Origin: Lateolabrax maculatus
Taxonomy: Eukaryota; Chordata; Actinopteri; Acropomatiformes; Lateolabracidae
Length of the DNA stretch: 64,000 nucleotides
Direction: 5' to 3'
Assembly: GCA_031216445.1 (NCBI GenBank)
Contig: CM062210.1
Location: 17,257,501 to 17,321,500, forward strand
The number at the start of each line of letters is the position of its first letter. The first letter of the stretch is position 1. Positions 1 to 11,432 of the stretch are shown one piece after another. Under the pieces are notes generated by a model. It was not told the DNA's origin. It worked only from the letters and a program-made list of their open reading frames with translations, and did no database searches. The translations under genes and the position numbers were made by a program.

Positions 1-69
1 TTTCCTTGTAATCTAGATCAGTATGAACATCCGAAAGGACATTTTACTCCGTGTCCTGAACTTTGGTTT

Positions 70-115
<46 letters not shown>

Positions 116-1118
116 ATAACTCTGTTAAATAATTTAATGTTCTTCATTAGTACTGAAGCTTCCCTTGAGGTGACACCTTGCAGTCACATAAGTTCACTAA
201 CTCATAAAATTCGTTCTTCTTACTGAAGGTTCCTGCTTGAGGCTCCTGAAGGTCACTGCTATCCATCTGCTCTCTCTCTCTCATGTGTGCCCAATGATCA
301 TAACAAAATACTACATAACAAATCAGATTTTCTTACACCTGCTCCCTGTCACATAAAGGGAATACTAAACTAAAAATAAAATATACATTTACCTAAATAA
401 AAAATAAAAAAAACACTTTGCCCTTCTGTGACTGACTAGACCACACAGAGAGTTGAAGGGCACATTTATTTATTGGAAACAGATGGAGACCTCTATAAGA
501 CACGCTACCGAACACGCTGACCTACTTATTAATTTTAAGATTAGCTGTGAACATCAACACCTCAATGAAGACCAGACTGGGAAACGGTAAATAATAATTC
601 CCTGATCCATCAGATCCTGTTGCATGAAAGCCACATGAAAACATTTAGACTGGATAAACAAATCTGTGTTTCAGTCTTGACATGTAAGGAATAAGTAGTT
701 ATAGTCTCAGACCTATAAAAGATACGCCATGTGGATAATTTTATCCGCGCGTAAATTTTTGTTTTTGTGCGTAAATTACGCATTTACGCACAGCTGCAGA
801 AACTATTTTATCAATTCGAAATTGAATGAACAGTAATGTATTATAAAGGCTCGTGCACATATACATTATGCAACAATATCATTTCATAGAAATTTGAGCC
901 AGGGCGCCTGTGTGCTTATATATAGATATTTCTAATCCTGTTTCAATTTACCGCACAAGTTGGAGGGATAACCACAAACAAAACCATCATTGTTGTCCAC
1001 TCTTTGCTGCTGAGTGCAGTGACGGTGAAATAGAGGTATTCCCCATCAGTGACCACATGTTAAAAGCAGCCACACATGCTGACCAGCAGCGTTACACACA
1101 GCCGAATGCTCCACATAC
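1..1118 (-). other. mkx: mkx intron (5' part), no exon seen
   Basis: This stretch follows the splice donor of the mkx first coding exon, so on the minus strand it is intron. I looked for the homeodomain exon on the minus strand and did not find it; it should lie beyond base 1. The only distinct content is the CA microsatellite at 72-109 and AT-rich unique sequence. Confidence 0.6.
72..109. repeat. (CA)n microsatellite
   Basis: About 19 uninterrupted AC/CA dinucleotides, followed by a short impure tail to about 116. The small open frame covering it (23-226, a threonine-histidine run) is just the repeat translated. Confidence 0.97.
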
Positions 1119-1294
1119 CCGCTCCGCCTGTGTCTGATGGCCTGGTTGTCTCTGATGGTCTGGTTGCTGGAGAGGAGGTCCGGATGCTGCCCGTCGATGA
1201 CTTCTAGATAATTTCTGCTGCTCATTTCCACCTCTTTCGCCTTCTCCTCGAACAGGACCTGGCTGCTCAGCTTGTTAAACACGATGGTGTTCAT
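1119..1294 (-). CDS. mkx: Mohawk homeobox (MKX), first coding exon (partial gene)
   Basis: MKX is a TALE-superclass homeodomain transcription factor acting in the nucleus, known for roles in tendon, muscle and other mesenchymal differentiation. This exon encodes the N-terminus before the homeodomain. The predicted protein starts MNTIVFNKLSSQVLFEE and ends RDNQAIRHRRSG, which I recognise as the conserved MKX N-terminus (MNTIVFNKL start, RDN..RHRR end). The start at 1292-1294 was chosen because it begins the conserved block. It has A at -3. An in-frame ATG 13 codons upstream (1333) precedes residues that do not look like the family. The exon ends after codon phase 2 at a strong donor, GG|GTATGT, at 1118/1119. 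It is 176 nt long. The homeobox exons are outside the window. The gene runs toward lower coordinates, in the same direction as odad2. What is inferred: the symbol (mkx versus a teleost a/b paralogue) cannot be decided here. Confidence 0.88.
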
Positions 1295-2300
1295 CTTTGG
1301 CCAGATATTCCCCCCGGTTCCTCTGATGCGCAAAAGTGTTTTTTTTTTTTTTAGAAAAAAATAAAAAATAAAAGGGGGAAAAAAGGAAGAAAAATCTCCT
1401 CGGATCTGTCACAGTGTCCCCGGGTGTCTCCTGTGGAACAAGTGCGGATATTTTTACAAAGTGCGTGATGCTGACCTAAAAAATCTGAAAACGGATTTTT
1501 AATATCAGCAGCAGTCCTTTCCAGGCGAGCATTTAATATTAGTCTTAGAAAACACGCACTCCTCGCAGAAGTTGTACTTTGACAGCTTCCCCCCGGTGTG
1601 TGCGGTGAGGTTTCTCTGCACTGTGTGTCTGCTCGAATCCTCTGCATCAAAACAGCGTGCGGACTATCTTGAGCCGGAGCGCACCATGCGTAACTGCGCT
1701 GTTGTGATGCGTCATTGTGAGGTCGCTCTTTGTAAACATTTGCACCTGCAACTCCAACTCCTAACAAATGACTGCCGCCAGCCCCCTCAAGAATCCCGGA
1801 GAGCTGCTATTAGTTACGTGTGCATTTCAGGGTAACGACGTTTTGGGAAATATGCAAAAAAAATAAATAAATAAATACATAAAAAAATAAATAAAAATCC
1901 AGGAGTTTCAGAATCTGAGAGTTTATTCAGAGTTTATTTTATTCGTGCGCAACAGTGCCGCGCTGCATTAACCCCGTCCACAAGTCCCACTATTTATTCA
2001 GTCTCAACACACATTTTTCATAGAAAAAAGCAAAAAACAAATTCCACTCAATTATATTTAATGCGCCTTCACTCAATTTCCCATAAACATGGAACTTACT
2101 AAAGTACAATCTGGAGACTGGGTGGTTCGGGTTGTAAAAACTTGATTCGGGTTTTTAAAATGTGCTGCAGAGTTCCAGCTCAAGCATCTCGAATATTTCT
2201 GCCCTGCCTCCTCTGCGCTGCGGTCGCTGGAAGCCCTGAACGATTTATTTTGCTTGGTGTTTTCCAATCTTTTAATGCAAAACAAACAAGCCTGCAGGCT
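1295..2300 (-). other. mkx 5' UTR / first-intron candidate region
   Basis: Upstream of the mkx start on the minus strand. A CAG at 1323-1325 could be an acceptor that starts the coding exon at 1322, but a 14-base A run (minus strand) lies where a pyrimidine tract would be expected. The 5' end of the exon is therefore unresolved. The rest is AT-rich with A-runs near 1330-1385 and 1855-1900. Open frames here (1351-1767 minus, 1572-1835 plus) overlap each other and show no recognisable domain. Confidence 0.35.
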
Positions 2301-2339
2301 GCGAAAGTGTGACATTTTCTTTTCCCTATCGACTTTACA

Positions 2340-3020
2340 TTTGTTTCATTTCTTCCCCCCCCCCCCGCCCCCTGCACAGGTTGAACAGTGGGTCTGCCGC
2401 ACCGTGCTGCCGCCTGACCTGCACGGGACGTCCACTGCACAGCCAGAGGATCAATACACTCACATGCGTGTGTCAGATATTACATTTAATAATTTTAATT
2501 TTTTTTTTGAAGTCGTGAAGACTAATGTGAGAATAAAGCGCGGCGCGGACTCATCCCCTGCCTCCCAGCTCCCGCTCCTGTCCCGGCCCGGCCGGCCGTG
2601 TGTGCGTGTCTGTCGCTCGGTTACCTGTCCCGGGCCCCTCCTGCGTCTCTCTGCCGTGTGGAACAATAATCCCGTTCCCAGTCGCCCATTCCCCGCTCAC
2701 ATGTTCCCGTGCCGAGGTCCTGAGCTCACACCGCGCGCACCGCCGCCTCCTCCTCCGCTTTATCCGGCGGCCGGCGCCGCGCCGCCCGGGACTCTGAATA
2801 TGTCACCCTGCTCATGTTTCCTAGCACGCGGCCCGAGCCTGCGAACATACTGTGGATGGTCTAGGCCGGTTCTGGGGCCGGGGCCAGCGCGGGGAGGGAG
2901 GGGGGGGGGGAGGCAGGCAGCACGCTGCAAGAAGTGGGCTGTCGAGACCGCGGAGGCTGAAAATGTGCCTCTCTCTGTAAAGCGGTGTGTCCGGCGGACA
3001 TGGAGGAACACGTCCTGACC
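2340..3020. promoter_or_regulatory. CpG-rich promoter region of mkx
   Basis: The sequence becomes strongly GC- and CpG-rich, with GGCCGGCC-type stretches near 2585-2600, GGCGGCCGGCGCCGCGCC-like sequence near 2766-2782 and a G run at about 2901-2911. It lies 1 to 1.7 kb upstream of the mkx coding start, where a developmental transcription factor gene would have its island. On the minus strand GGACAG|GTAACC at 2624/2625 would serve as a donor for a non-coding first exon; this is inference. The 254-residue plus-strand open frame at 2254-3018 is proline- and arginine-rich without domain character and is explained by the base composition. Confidence 0.6.
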
Positions 3021-3185
3021 TCAGGGACTCTCCACAACCACCGACACAACATTCATCACCTGTTTCAATTATCGGTGCCACTTTAGAAAAAGGTTTTATA
3101 AGTTAAGGTTTTTTTTTATTTTATTTTTTTTTTTACCAATGGCTTTATTAACAGTTAATAAATCAATAATCAGTTGCAAGCCGTT

Positions 3186-3600
3186 AAAGAAATAGTTCAA
3201 CATTTCACTGGTTAGATGATGGACTGAATGTGGCACTACCTCCAGCCTCCTTTTAGCGTAGCTTAGCACAGAGAGGGAAACCAGTGAACACCTCTTATTC
3301 TGTTAGTTTAACCAGTGTCATCGGCCGACGTGCAGAAACTTACATCTTGACGTTTTACGGGGGGTTAGTCTGCGCTCTTTCTCGGCTCTGAGCGGTTACC
3401 GGGCAACCAGGGGAGACTGTAGGGAGTCAGGACTCCCAGACAAGACGCGGTCCGGCGCGTACGCTCTTAAATTCGCTGACTGTTGTTATACACGGTAACA
3501 AACGGGATACAACGTGTTTGCTGGTGTTGAGTTGCTCCCATCGCACAGGGGCAGGCTATCTGTTTCTACCAGGTCTCTGTGCTAAGCTAAGCCGTGCAGC
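3186..3600. mobile_element. Fold-back (inverted-repeat) non-autonomous element, teleost type
   Basis: The left part contains AGCTTAGCACAGAGAGG (around 3259-3275). The right part contains the inverse complement CTCTGTGCTAAGCT (around 3574-3587), so the ends are inverted repeats. The inner part has GTTTTACGGGGGGTTAG near 3351-3367 and the palindromic core GGTTACCGGGCAACC near 3394-3408. From memory, fish genomes carry many copies of an inverted-repeat element with AGTTCAACATTT at its tip, a TTAGCTTAGC block, TTTTACGGGGGGTT and a GTTGCC..GGCAACC centre. The copy is diverged and its outer right edge is uncertain. It encodes nothing. Confidence 0.65.
3395..3407. promoter_or_regulatory. Consensus RFX X-box motif
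   Basis: GTTACC-G-GGCAAC fits the RFX consensus GTNRCC-N(0-3)-RGYAAC at every defined base. It sits at the symmetric centre of the fold-back element at 3186-3600, so it may come with the repeat and have no host function. It is 2.1 kb upstream of the mkx start and 10 kb downstream of the odad2 stop. Confidence 0.45.
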
Positions 3601-5490
3601 GTGACCGACGAGGTCCAGTGCATCGTGTATCCCCATGGTGGGGTAACACTTTGTTTATGTTGGTTTGTAATAGCGCAGAACCGCCCTGAGTCGACGTAGC
3701 GCTTTGCATGTAATCAAACTACAAGAAAGCCTACTGACAAACAAGTGAGACAACACCAGAGCCAAGTCGAATCCTCTCACCACGTTTGCAGAATGTGGGA
3801 CTGTGCACACAGAGGAAAATCTTTCCATGCTGAAACAAAGTCGCTTGGTGGAAGTGAAACTTTTTACAGCCCCTGTACTGTGCATGGACACTGGGGTTAA
3901 ACCTCTTACCAACTGTCTGCTGCAGACATACTTTACAGTGTGGTGAACCTGTTTTGGATGCTTGTAAAATCTGTATCATGTTCCCTCACTGCAAGGTCGC
4001 ACCTTGGTGTTTTAGACTTATTCTTACCGCATTTGTTTATAGAACACCCGAGGAGCAACTTGCTCTGTATTCCATGCATGAATGAAGTTGCCCATCTTCT
4101 TTTTTTCGGGGGGGGATCTTCAAGCTGCCTGAAGCTGAAGTCGGTATCTGCTGCAACAATAATTATTCCGTCAGATTCAAACCAAACACAATCCAAGCTG
4201 GTTCATTCAGGGGGAAAAAAAAGAGAGATTCTTACTGTATATAGCTATGCCACTGCTGATTACTCCTGATGCACCCTCTCATTGACTTCCATTATAAAAC
4301 CTGTCACATTATGGGCTCATGAGTCATAGGTTCTGAGGTCCTCAGCTGTGTGTTCCTTTGGGGTTTATCCAAGGTAGTGATTCCAAGGACGTGACTAAGC
4401 AGAGAGAGCCATATGAAGGTTTAGGGATCCGTGTAATTATTGTTTATTTGTGCTTATTTTCATTTAACGGGGGAAGTTAACTTTTACTAACAGCTTGTGC
4501 AAACATGCTATGAATGGCCCAGTCATGTAATCACTTTAATTAAGGTTGGGGAGGGTTTATTTGCTCAGGTTATACACAATATGTACGTTTTGCTTCTCGC
4601 CTGAAGTGAACTTCTGTTACCTCCTGTGACCTTGTCACTGTTATCTAAACCCGTGGGTCCGAACGACTTTCTCTAGGGATGGGAAATTATGGAGGCTTGT
4701 CACTAACATCTCTTTAATCTTGATCCTCCTTCTCCAAAAGCCTCTGCTTTGGCTCACTGTGTCTCTGTTTCAGACTCCCGCCTGTTGTCCGGTGTGGGCG
4801 TACAAAACGATTCCACAGGTAGGAGCGCAGCATAAATCACCATGTCCCGCTTCGTAGGGGTTGATGACAGGGACTCTGCAGGCGGTCCCTGAACACAGCT
4901 CTGTTTCATCTCAGGCTGGAGTTCATGAATTACACTGGCATCTGCTTTCTTTGTCCACTGATCTTTCCAGCTCTACTGGTCACTTTGGTTTGACCAATAA
5001 TGGGTTTTGATGGCTGGCACCAGCATAACAATATCTTTAGTCTGAAGTTCGAGACAGATGAGACATTGTGCAGATATTGACATTTTTGGAGCTGAAATGA
5101 TACAGAAGCTCAGAAATGCATTTTTGCATCGGTAAAGAAATAAACTATCATGTGACACCTCTTCATCTTCTACCGGTTATAGGGAACTCTGGGATACGTT
5201 ACCTCTTTAAATGAAAAGTGAAATCCATGAATATACAACTTAATAAATGGTGAAACCTCCATTGTATCAATGTAGCGTGCAAAAACAGTTGTATTATTAA
5301 TTAATGTCAAGTGTAAGAAAGTAACCCTGATGATGTCATAGTGATGTCATCGGGGATATTTCAGCCTGGAGTTGAGAGTTTGAAAGATGTGGTGTTTTTT
5401 TTGTTTTTTTTTTATCACTCATTTGCTATTTCCCAATCTTTATGTTAGTGTAATAGTAAAACTCAGGAGTACCCCTTTAATAAAGACCTA

Positions 5491-5544
5491 ATCTCCGATA
5501 CATCCATATACTGATTTATATCAGTATATGGATGTATTGGAGAT
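5491..5544. repeat. Long hairpin: 25-bp stem, 4-base loop
   Basis: Arms 5491-5515 and 5520-5544 are inverse complements with one mismatch (G at 5497 against the partner A). The loop is TTAT (5516-5519). The two halves read ATACATCCATATACTGAT and its complement. No gene is adjacent. It could be a palindrome within a repeat end, since the sequence just to its left (ACTCAGGAGTACCCCTTTAA) looks like a repeat terminus. Confidence 0.85.
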
Positions 5545-8500
5545 CTATATCTTCTGCTCGGTGTCCAAACATCTGGAGCTTCATTCTCATACAATGCCGG
5601 GAAGGAAACCTCAGTTTAACATCACCTCAACTCTTCCATCCAAGACAATTTAATTGAAATGTTATACGTCAGTGTAATTTTGGAAACATGTAGCTCTGGT
5701 CTTGCAATCTAATCTCTGTACACATTTTATATACATATGTTGCTCACTCTTTTATTGTTTTATTTCACATCTACTGGAGTTCATTTGTACGTGGGGTTGG
5801 TCTGGCCTGCCAGAGGGCGGTTGTAGTGAAAGTTTTATTTCCTTGCAGTCATAACATTTGTTTTCTTCTTTAGCTCCGATCCCTTTTACAGAAAACACAC
5901 TGCTTACAATGTTTCTGCTTTTTAACAAAATAATCCATGAAGTTGCAGCAGAAGGCCCAAGATGAAGATCCACATTGTGCAGCCTCAGCTGGAAGACTTG
6001 TTCTGGGAGCATAAAATTGAAAAGCAGACATTCATTAATTACACATCATGGATCCAGCAGGGAACACCCTGCTTTTGCCTCATGTGTATTAAAGGATCTG
6101 GCTATAAAAGGTGGCCATTACTTGAAATCAGTGTTAGCTCAATGTCAACACCTTACGCCATTACAATCCAAATTATTTTTTAAAACCCCAGTCCCTGCAC
6201 CCATAATCTTCTCATCATTTAAAATGATGTTTTCACTCCAGACCTGGACTTAATTTCTCCATGTAAACCAAGTTGGAATTACATACTGTAGCAGGCAGGC
6301 TGCTTGTAAAAGCCACAGACATATTTGTTCAATAGTTTGCCAGCTTTGGTGGAAAATGTGACTGAGGAGAAAATTTGCAGGTTGTTTAAAATGACCCAAT
6401 TACTGTTTTCAGAGGGGTTTTAAACATTTGGGACACTAATCAGCCAGTTGAAACGTGGGCTGTCTGTCCGTGTCTACTTAAAAGCAACCAAGAGTCATAA
6501 CCAAGTGCCATTAGAAGTCACTGGGATTGCTCCTTGAAATTACAGTGGGGAATAATTGCAACTTGGAACACCCAATACTCTTTAAACCCTCCCTCTGTTG
6601 TCTATCTAAATATGGCTTTCCAAGAATACACAAATGGTTACCCAATAGGCACATAGCACCTCACAGGGAGGAGATGCCAGTTCAGTATCCAGTGTACGTG
6701 GAGGTGATGGATACATCTGTCAGAGAACATGCTTTCATTGTGAACCGGACCCTCTGATTTCCTTGCACTGTCGATCCAAGTTGAATTAAGTCAGACAAAG
6801 TGTGCTTTTTGGGCAGCCAAGCCTTGCCAGAACTACTCACTCCTGTGAGAATAACAAGGAGGCATATTTGACTGTGTCATTTATAATGCCAGCGCGAAAA
6901 CCTTCGGTGAAATGTTTCAGTCACTCGAGTGTCAGCGCCTCTATAATTCTGGTCGCACTATCTGTGGTTGCTGAGTCTCCAGGTATTTTCTTCTGACTGA
7001 GCAGACAGTTGCAAAGCTCTGAAGTATTTGGGAGTGCTTGGGCAAAATGACAGACAGCAGTGAGCTAGACTGGAACAGGGTGTTATTTATGCAGCGCGCG
7101 GAGGGAAAGGACATTCATTAATGTCAGAAATAAAGCAGGACCAAAAAGGAAAAAAAGAAAAAAAAAAAACACAACACTGGAGTTGAGGGGTCACATAGAA
7201 GGGAATGCCACGTAAAAAGGAAACAACACCACACCAAAGCAGAAAAAAGCATTTTGAACATTTGCCTAATTGACCACTCTTACAAATATCACCCTTAATT
7301 CTGCAAAGAAACTCAAGCCGGCAGCATCTACTACAGTTTTGTCCTTTGCGCTCATGTCTCAAAGAGCGCAATCAGTTACAGATTTAAATAGGATGTTCTA
7401 TAATGCCTTGCTGATGATTTGTTGATTTGGTGCTATTCCCCTCAGTTTCATGTCTTCCCCTCAGGTCCAGAGTTGTGATAGCTTGATGAAAAGATCGTGA
7501 TGAAAACTCTGGGATAATATAATTTTTGGTGGGGTGCCATACGGAGCTCTCAGGTTGGTTCACGATCCAGCAAGGGAAACCTGGCCGGGGCTTATAGCTC
7601 ACAGCTGTGCAGCTGGGAGCGTGTGCCAACTCATCACTGTCTGCTGTGTGAGGAACTTGGCATTTTTTAGCATCTTAACTTGACATTATCCTTTGTCTGC
7701 AAATGAATATAACCGCCTGTTGGCTATCAGCAAGCTCTCCTTTCCAGTTTGGTGTAACTGCAAGACGGAAAGGTCCAGAAAGGCTTTGGGGCACGCAAAA
7801 ACTCCTGTGAACACAAAGCTGAGAAGTACACTGAACATCATCATAACATGTCACATTACAAAGAAGGTTGCGCAGTGAGAAAGACAGTAAATCAGCATAG
7901 AAGAAAATAACTGCAAACATGTTGCTGCTTAAAAAAGATGCCTTTTGAGGCCAATCAGTGTGATTTTATTAAAGCTAGAGTCAAACCTTCCAAGTTTCAT
8001 CAAATCAGAGCAATAGTGTCTAAGATTACACAATTTCCTCAATTTCAAGGTCAGGTACAGAAAAAAAAGCTATGATCTGTTAATGTGGTTGACAGGCATA
8101 ACCTAAACCCCCGCTCCCCCCACCCCCTTCTACCTTACACTGACTACAACAGACAGACAAACCTCAGATCCGGTGAGTAAAGACTGTTTCATTAGAAATG
8201 CTTAGATGTTGAGTGCCGTAACAGTCCAGGATGACTAATCTAACAGAAGTCCTGCACGGAGCCTCCCCCAATCCGCTCCGCCTCGTGTATTCATGGAAGA
8301 AAAATGTCAGAGTTGTGATAAGAAAAAAAGTTGCACTTTTAAATGTACCGCAATTCAAGGCTCACAGTTCTTAAGGCCAATTGTCATAGCAGAAAGTGGC
8401 AAATTAACTGACTATTTTCATTGGAATGAACTGATTTCACTGCAAAAGCTCGCCATTTTAAACGCAGGTGGCACCAGGCCTTTACTGTTACTCAAATCTA

Positions 8501-9589
8501 AGGCCGCCGTTCGTTCACTATCACAGGTAGTGGCTGCTGAGTGCTTCTAAGTCGTGTCTGAAACCCCCCACTGGGACTGCAGAATGGGGGTAAGTTGCGT
8601 TCAACAATTTGTGTAAATTTGCAAAACAATCCGCTAACCACGTCCTCCTACAGTACACAGAAATTGGCCAGGTGTGCTGAGGTTTTTGCATTCTTCGTCT
8701 AGCCTGACCACTCCCGTCATTTTACACGCCCAACTGAGAGAAACTCCGCAAATATCTCTTTAAGGTTTGTAGGCCTGCAAGTTATCGCTTCTTGCCCCTC
8801 TCTATGACATCAGGCCCCTGGAATTATATTTGTGTCCCAATTGCGAGCAAGCGATGGGACATTTTGAGCACAAAAACTATTTTTTGGCAGCACATTTATT
8901 TAGCAGAGAAAGCATAATCACGCAAAGAATCATTTAATTTGAGGAGGCATGTTTGTTATTACTCACACAAGCAAACAATAATAAACTCAGTTTTACTCAG
9001 TTACTCTCTATTTTTCTGCATTAAGCGCCCTCAGAGCCTTGGACACTTGCTCACAGTGACTCAAACAGAGGTTACTATGTGCTTACCGTATCTGGATAAC
9101 AGCAAACAGCAAATACATCTGTTGTGCACAGAAGGGGCTTTTGTTTGCTCAAATTTAATTATTCTTTGCATAAGAGTTTCTGCACAAAATATGATTTCTG
9201 TGCGTGCAAAACTCTTTTTGAGCACGGAATGCTCACAATTGAACACAGAAAAACTGAAAAACTGACAAGCCTAATGCTTTAAATTAACGTACATGACCAA
9301 AAAGCCACAGCTGTCATGACCAATGATGGTATTACCAATATTTTTGAGACCTTTACTCTTGCAGCCTTGAAACCTGACCCAGACGTTGTGGTATTTGCTC
9401 ACTCATTGCTCTGTTTATTTATTGTCATCCCAGCTTGTTATTTACACTTTATGGAACGGAATGTCAGGATTCACTAGTGCCCTTTTTTAAAAAGTCCTCC
9501 AAAACCACTAAGAAATGCAAGGGGATCACAGGACAGCACTTCTGAGGTGTATACTATAAAACTGGGAGATCTTGTGAGTAACTGAAGGA

Positions 9590-10640
9590 GGGAAACGGAT
9601 GCAGGGAGGCGGGCCGCTGAGCAAACAGCCGGCGAGCATGTCACGCGAGGCTCGCTCCAACAGGCCTGGCGGTGTGAGCATGCTGCAGTGATATAAAAGC
9701 TAATTTACAGATTGAGAAGAGAGGCGGTGTTCACCCCCCGGCCCTCGGCTCTGAGCTCTGAGAGGCCGTTGTGTACGCGCGTGTTTGTGATGGCAACATC
9801 GCAAGCAAGCCACGCTGCCGCTGCTGTGCAACAGTTTGTGATTTCATATTAAAAATAGTCCGGACACTGGAGGGGACGGAAAGCCACTTCTAATATTTGG
9901 AAAGAACTTTTACTGTTCATTAGTTTCTTTTATGAAATATTGCTGCAGAACGCCTGGAGAGATGTGGGATCTTTAAAAAAAAACTTCAAAAGAGCAGTTC
10001 CATTTAAAAACAATTGAGCTAGTATCACAATACGCAGCACACTCTCTGAAGGACTGCCTGACTATAAAAATAAGTGATATATATTTATTACTCTGTCCAC
10101 CCAAAATGCGGACAGACAAATTTCACGACTGTAGAAAGGACATTTCCACACATCTCTTGTGTAATGTGTAATAAAGTCCTGGATTGTGGTTGCATCCATC
10201 ACCCTGACCTATGGGAAACCTCGGCTGGAGTCTGAACAGGGTGAAGGTCAGGTCAATGGTGGGACATACCAGTTGAGATACCGGGGTGTGGCAGGTACCA
10301 GGGCCCACATGTTCCCCTCAAAAACAGGAGCAACATCATCAGGGATATCCCTCCACTATTTCCATCCCTTCCGCGAAGCGATGAGAAGCATCGGATCTTG
10401 AGTGGCGACCAAGAACGGCTAGAGCCGGACGTAATTGCTGCCTCTGCCGAGGCGTGGAGGCATAACCTCTCATTTCCCGTGAATAATGTCCCCGGGTCGG
10501 ACGGCGAGCCAAAGAAAGTGGCAGTTTCTTTTCTCAGAGGGTTTGTGGCTCGACTAATACACTCAACTGTGGCTTTATGACCAATGGGCCCGAGGGCCAG
10601 GCTCCTGAAACCAGCCTTCTACTTCCTCTCAGCCTCTCCC
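9590..10640. other. Unique CpG-containing intergenic block
   Basis: Compared with the AT-rich flanks this block is richer in CpG and lacks simple repeats or recognisable transposon ends. It includes GATATAAAAGC near 9690 and several CpG clusters (9605-9660, 9735-9785, 10370-10510). Open frames at 10123-10580 overlap in several frames and show no family. Conserved non-coding DNA is possible, but only an alignment could show it. Confidence 0.3.
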
Positions 10641-10991
10641 TTGTGCTCCGAGAGGTTCAACATCAGGTTCAGGGAGAAAAAGTAAAGCAGCGTTTCTTTA
10701 TGACAAGTGTTTAAAAATTGCTAATCAAGGCTCATCGAGTGCTGAAGACATGACAGGGAGCCAATGTGCAGAGGAAGAATACATGTTTACAAAGGAAAGC
10801 ATGGCAAAGAAATCAGCCGAAATTTAACTACATTTTCTCTAATCCCTTACCCCAATTACAGACACTGGGTTTCTTGTTTACATTACATTTGCGAAATCAG
10901 GTTACTACAGAAAGCCAACAGTAATCCTCAATGACTAAAACAGAGTGGAATTTTACATCTCATAAACCTTCAACATGCATGGTTTGTAAAA

Positions 10992-11432
10992 GGGAACAGT
11001 TGAACTTTTGGGGAAATACATCTATTCGCTTTCTTTCCAAGAATGAGACGAGAAAAATCCATATCACATGTTTGTGCGTTAAGTTTGGAGCTGGAGTCAG
11101 GACGCGGTTAGCCTAGCTTAGCATAAAGGCGGGAAGCAGTGGGGAAACAGCTCGCCTGGCCGTGCACAAACTAACAACATACCATCCTCCAATGCTGTTT
11201 AACAAGCATGCCGCATCTTGTTCGTGAAATTCGTCTAAAAAAAGAAACATTTTTTAAATAAATAAGTAAACCACAAAATTTACTGTTTTACTTTTATGTT
11301 GCGTAGATAAACAAATGAGACACATTTTTCATTTTTTAATTTGTTATCTTTCGAGGTGCTGCTAGGCATTCATCTTCTCAACTCACTTTTGGAAAGAAAG
11401 CTCATAAACTATAATGCTGAACCATTCCTTTA
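10992..11432. mobile_element. Second copy of the teleost fold-back element
   Basis: The left end (TTGAACTTTTGGGGAAATAC, then CGCTTTCTTTCC near 11028-11039) is matched by an inverted right end (GGAAAGAAAGC near 11391-11401, then TGCTGAACCATTCC near 11417-11430). The inner TTAGCCTAGCTTAGCATAAA at 11108-11127 and GGGGAAACAGCTCGCCTGGC after it match the family as I remember it. It belongs to the same family as the copy at 3186-3600 but keeps different parts. Confidence 0.75.

Noticed and set aside
2254..3018. 254-residue plus-strand open frame, the longest in the window
   Set aside because: It lies in the CpG-rich mkx promoter, is rich in proline, arginine and alanine, has overlapping open frames in several other frames, and shows no domain or family resemblance. 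GC-rich DNA is poor in stop codons, which explains it.
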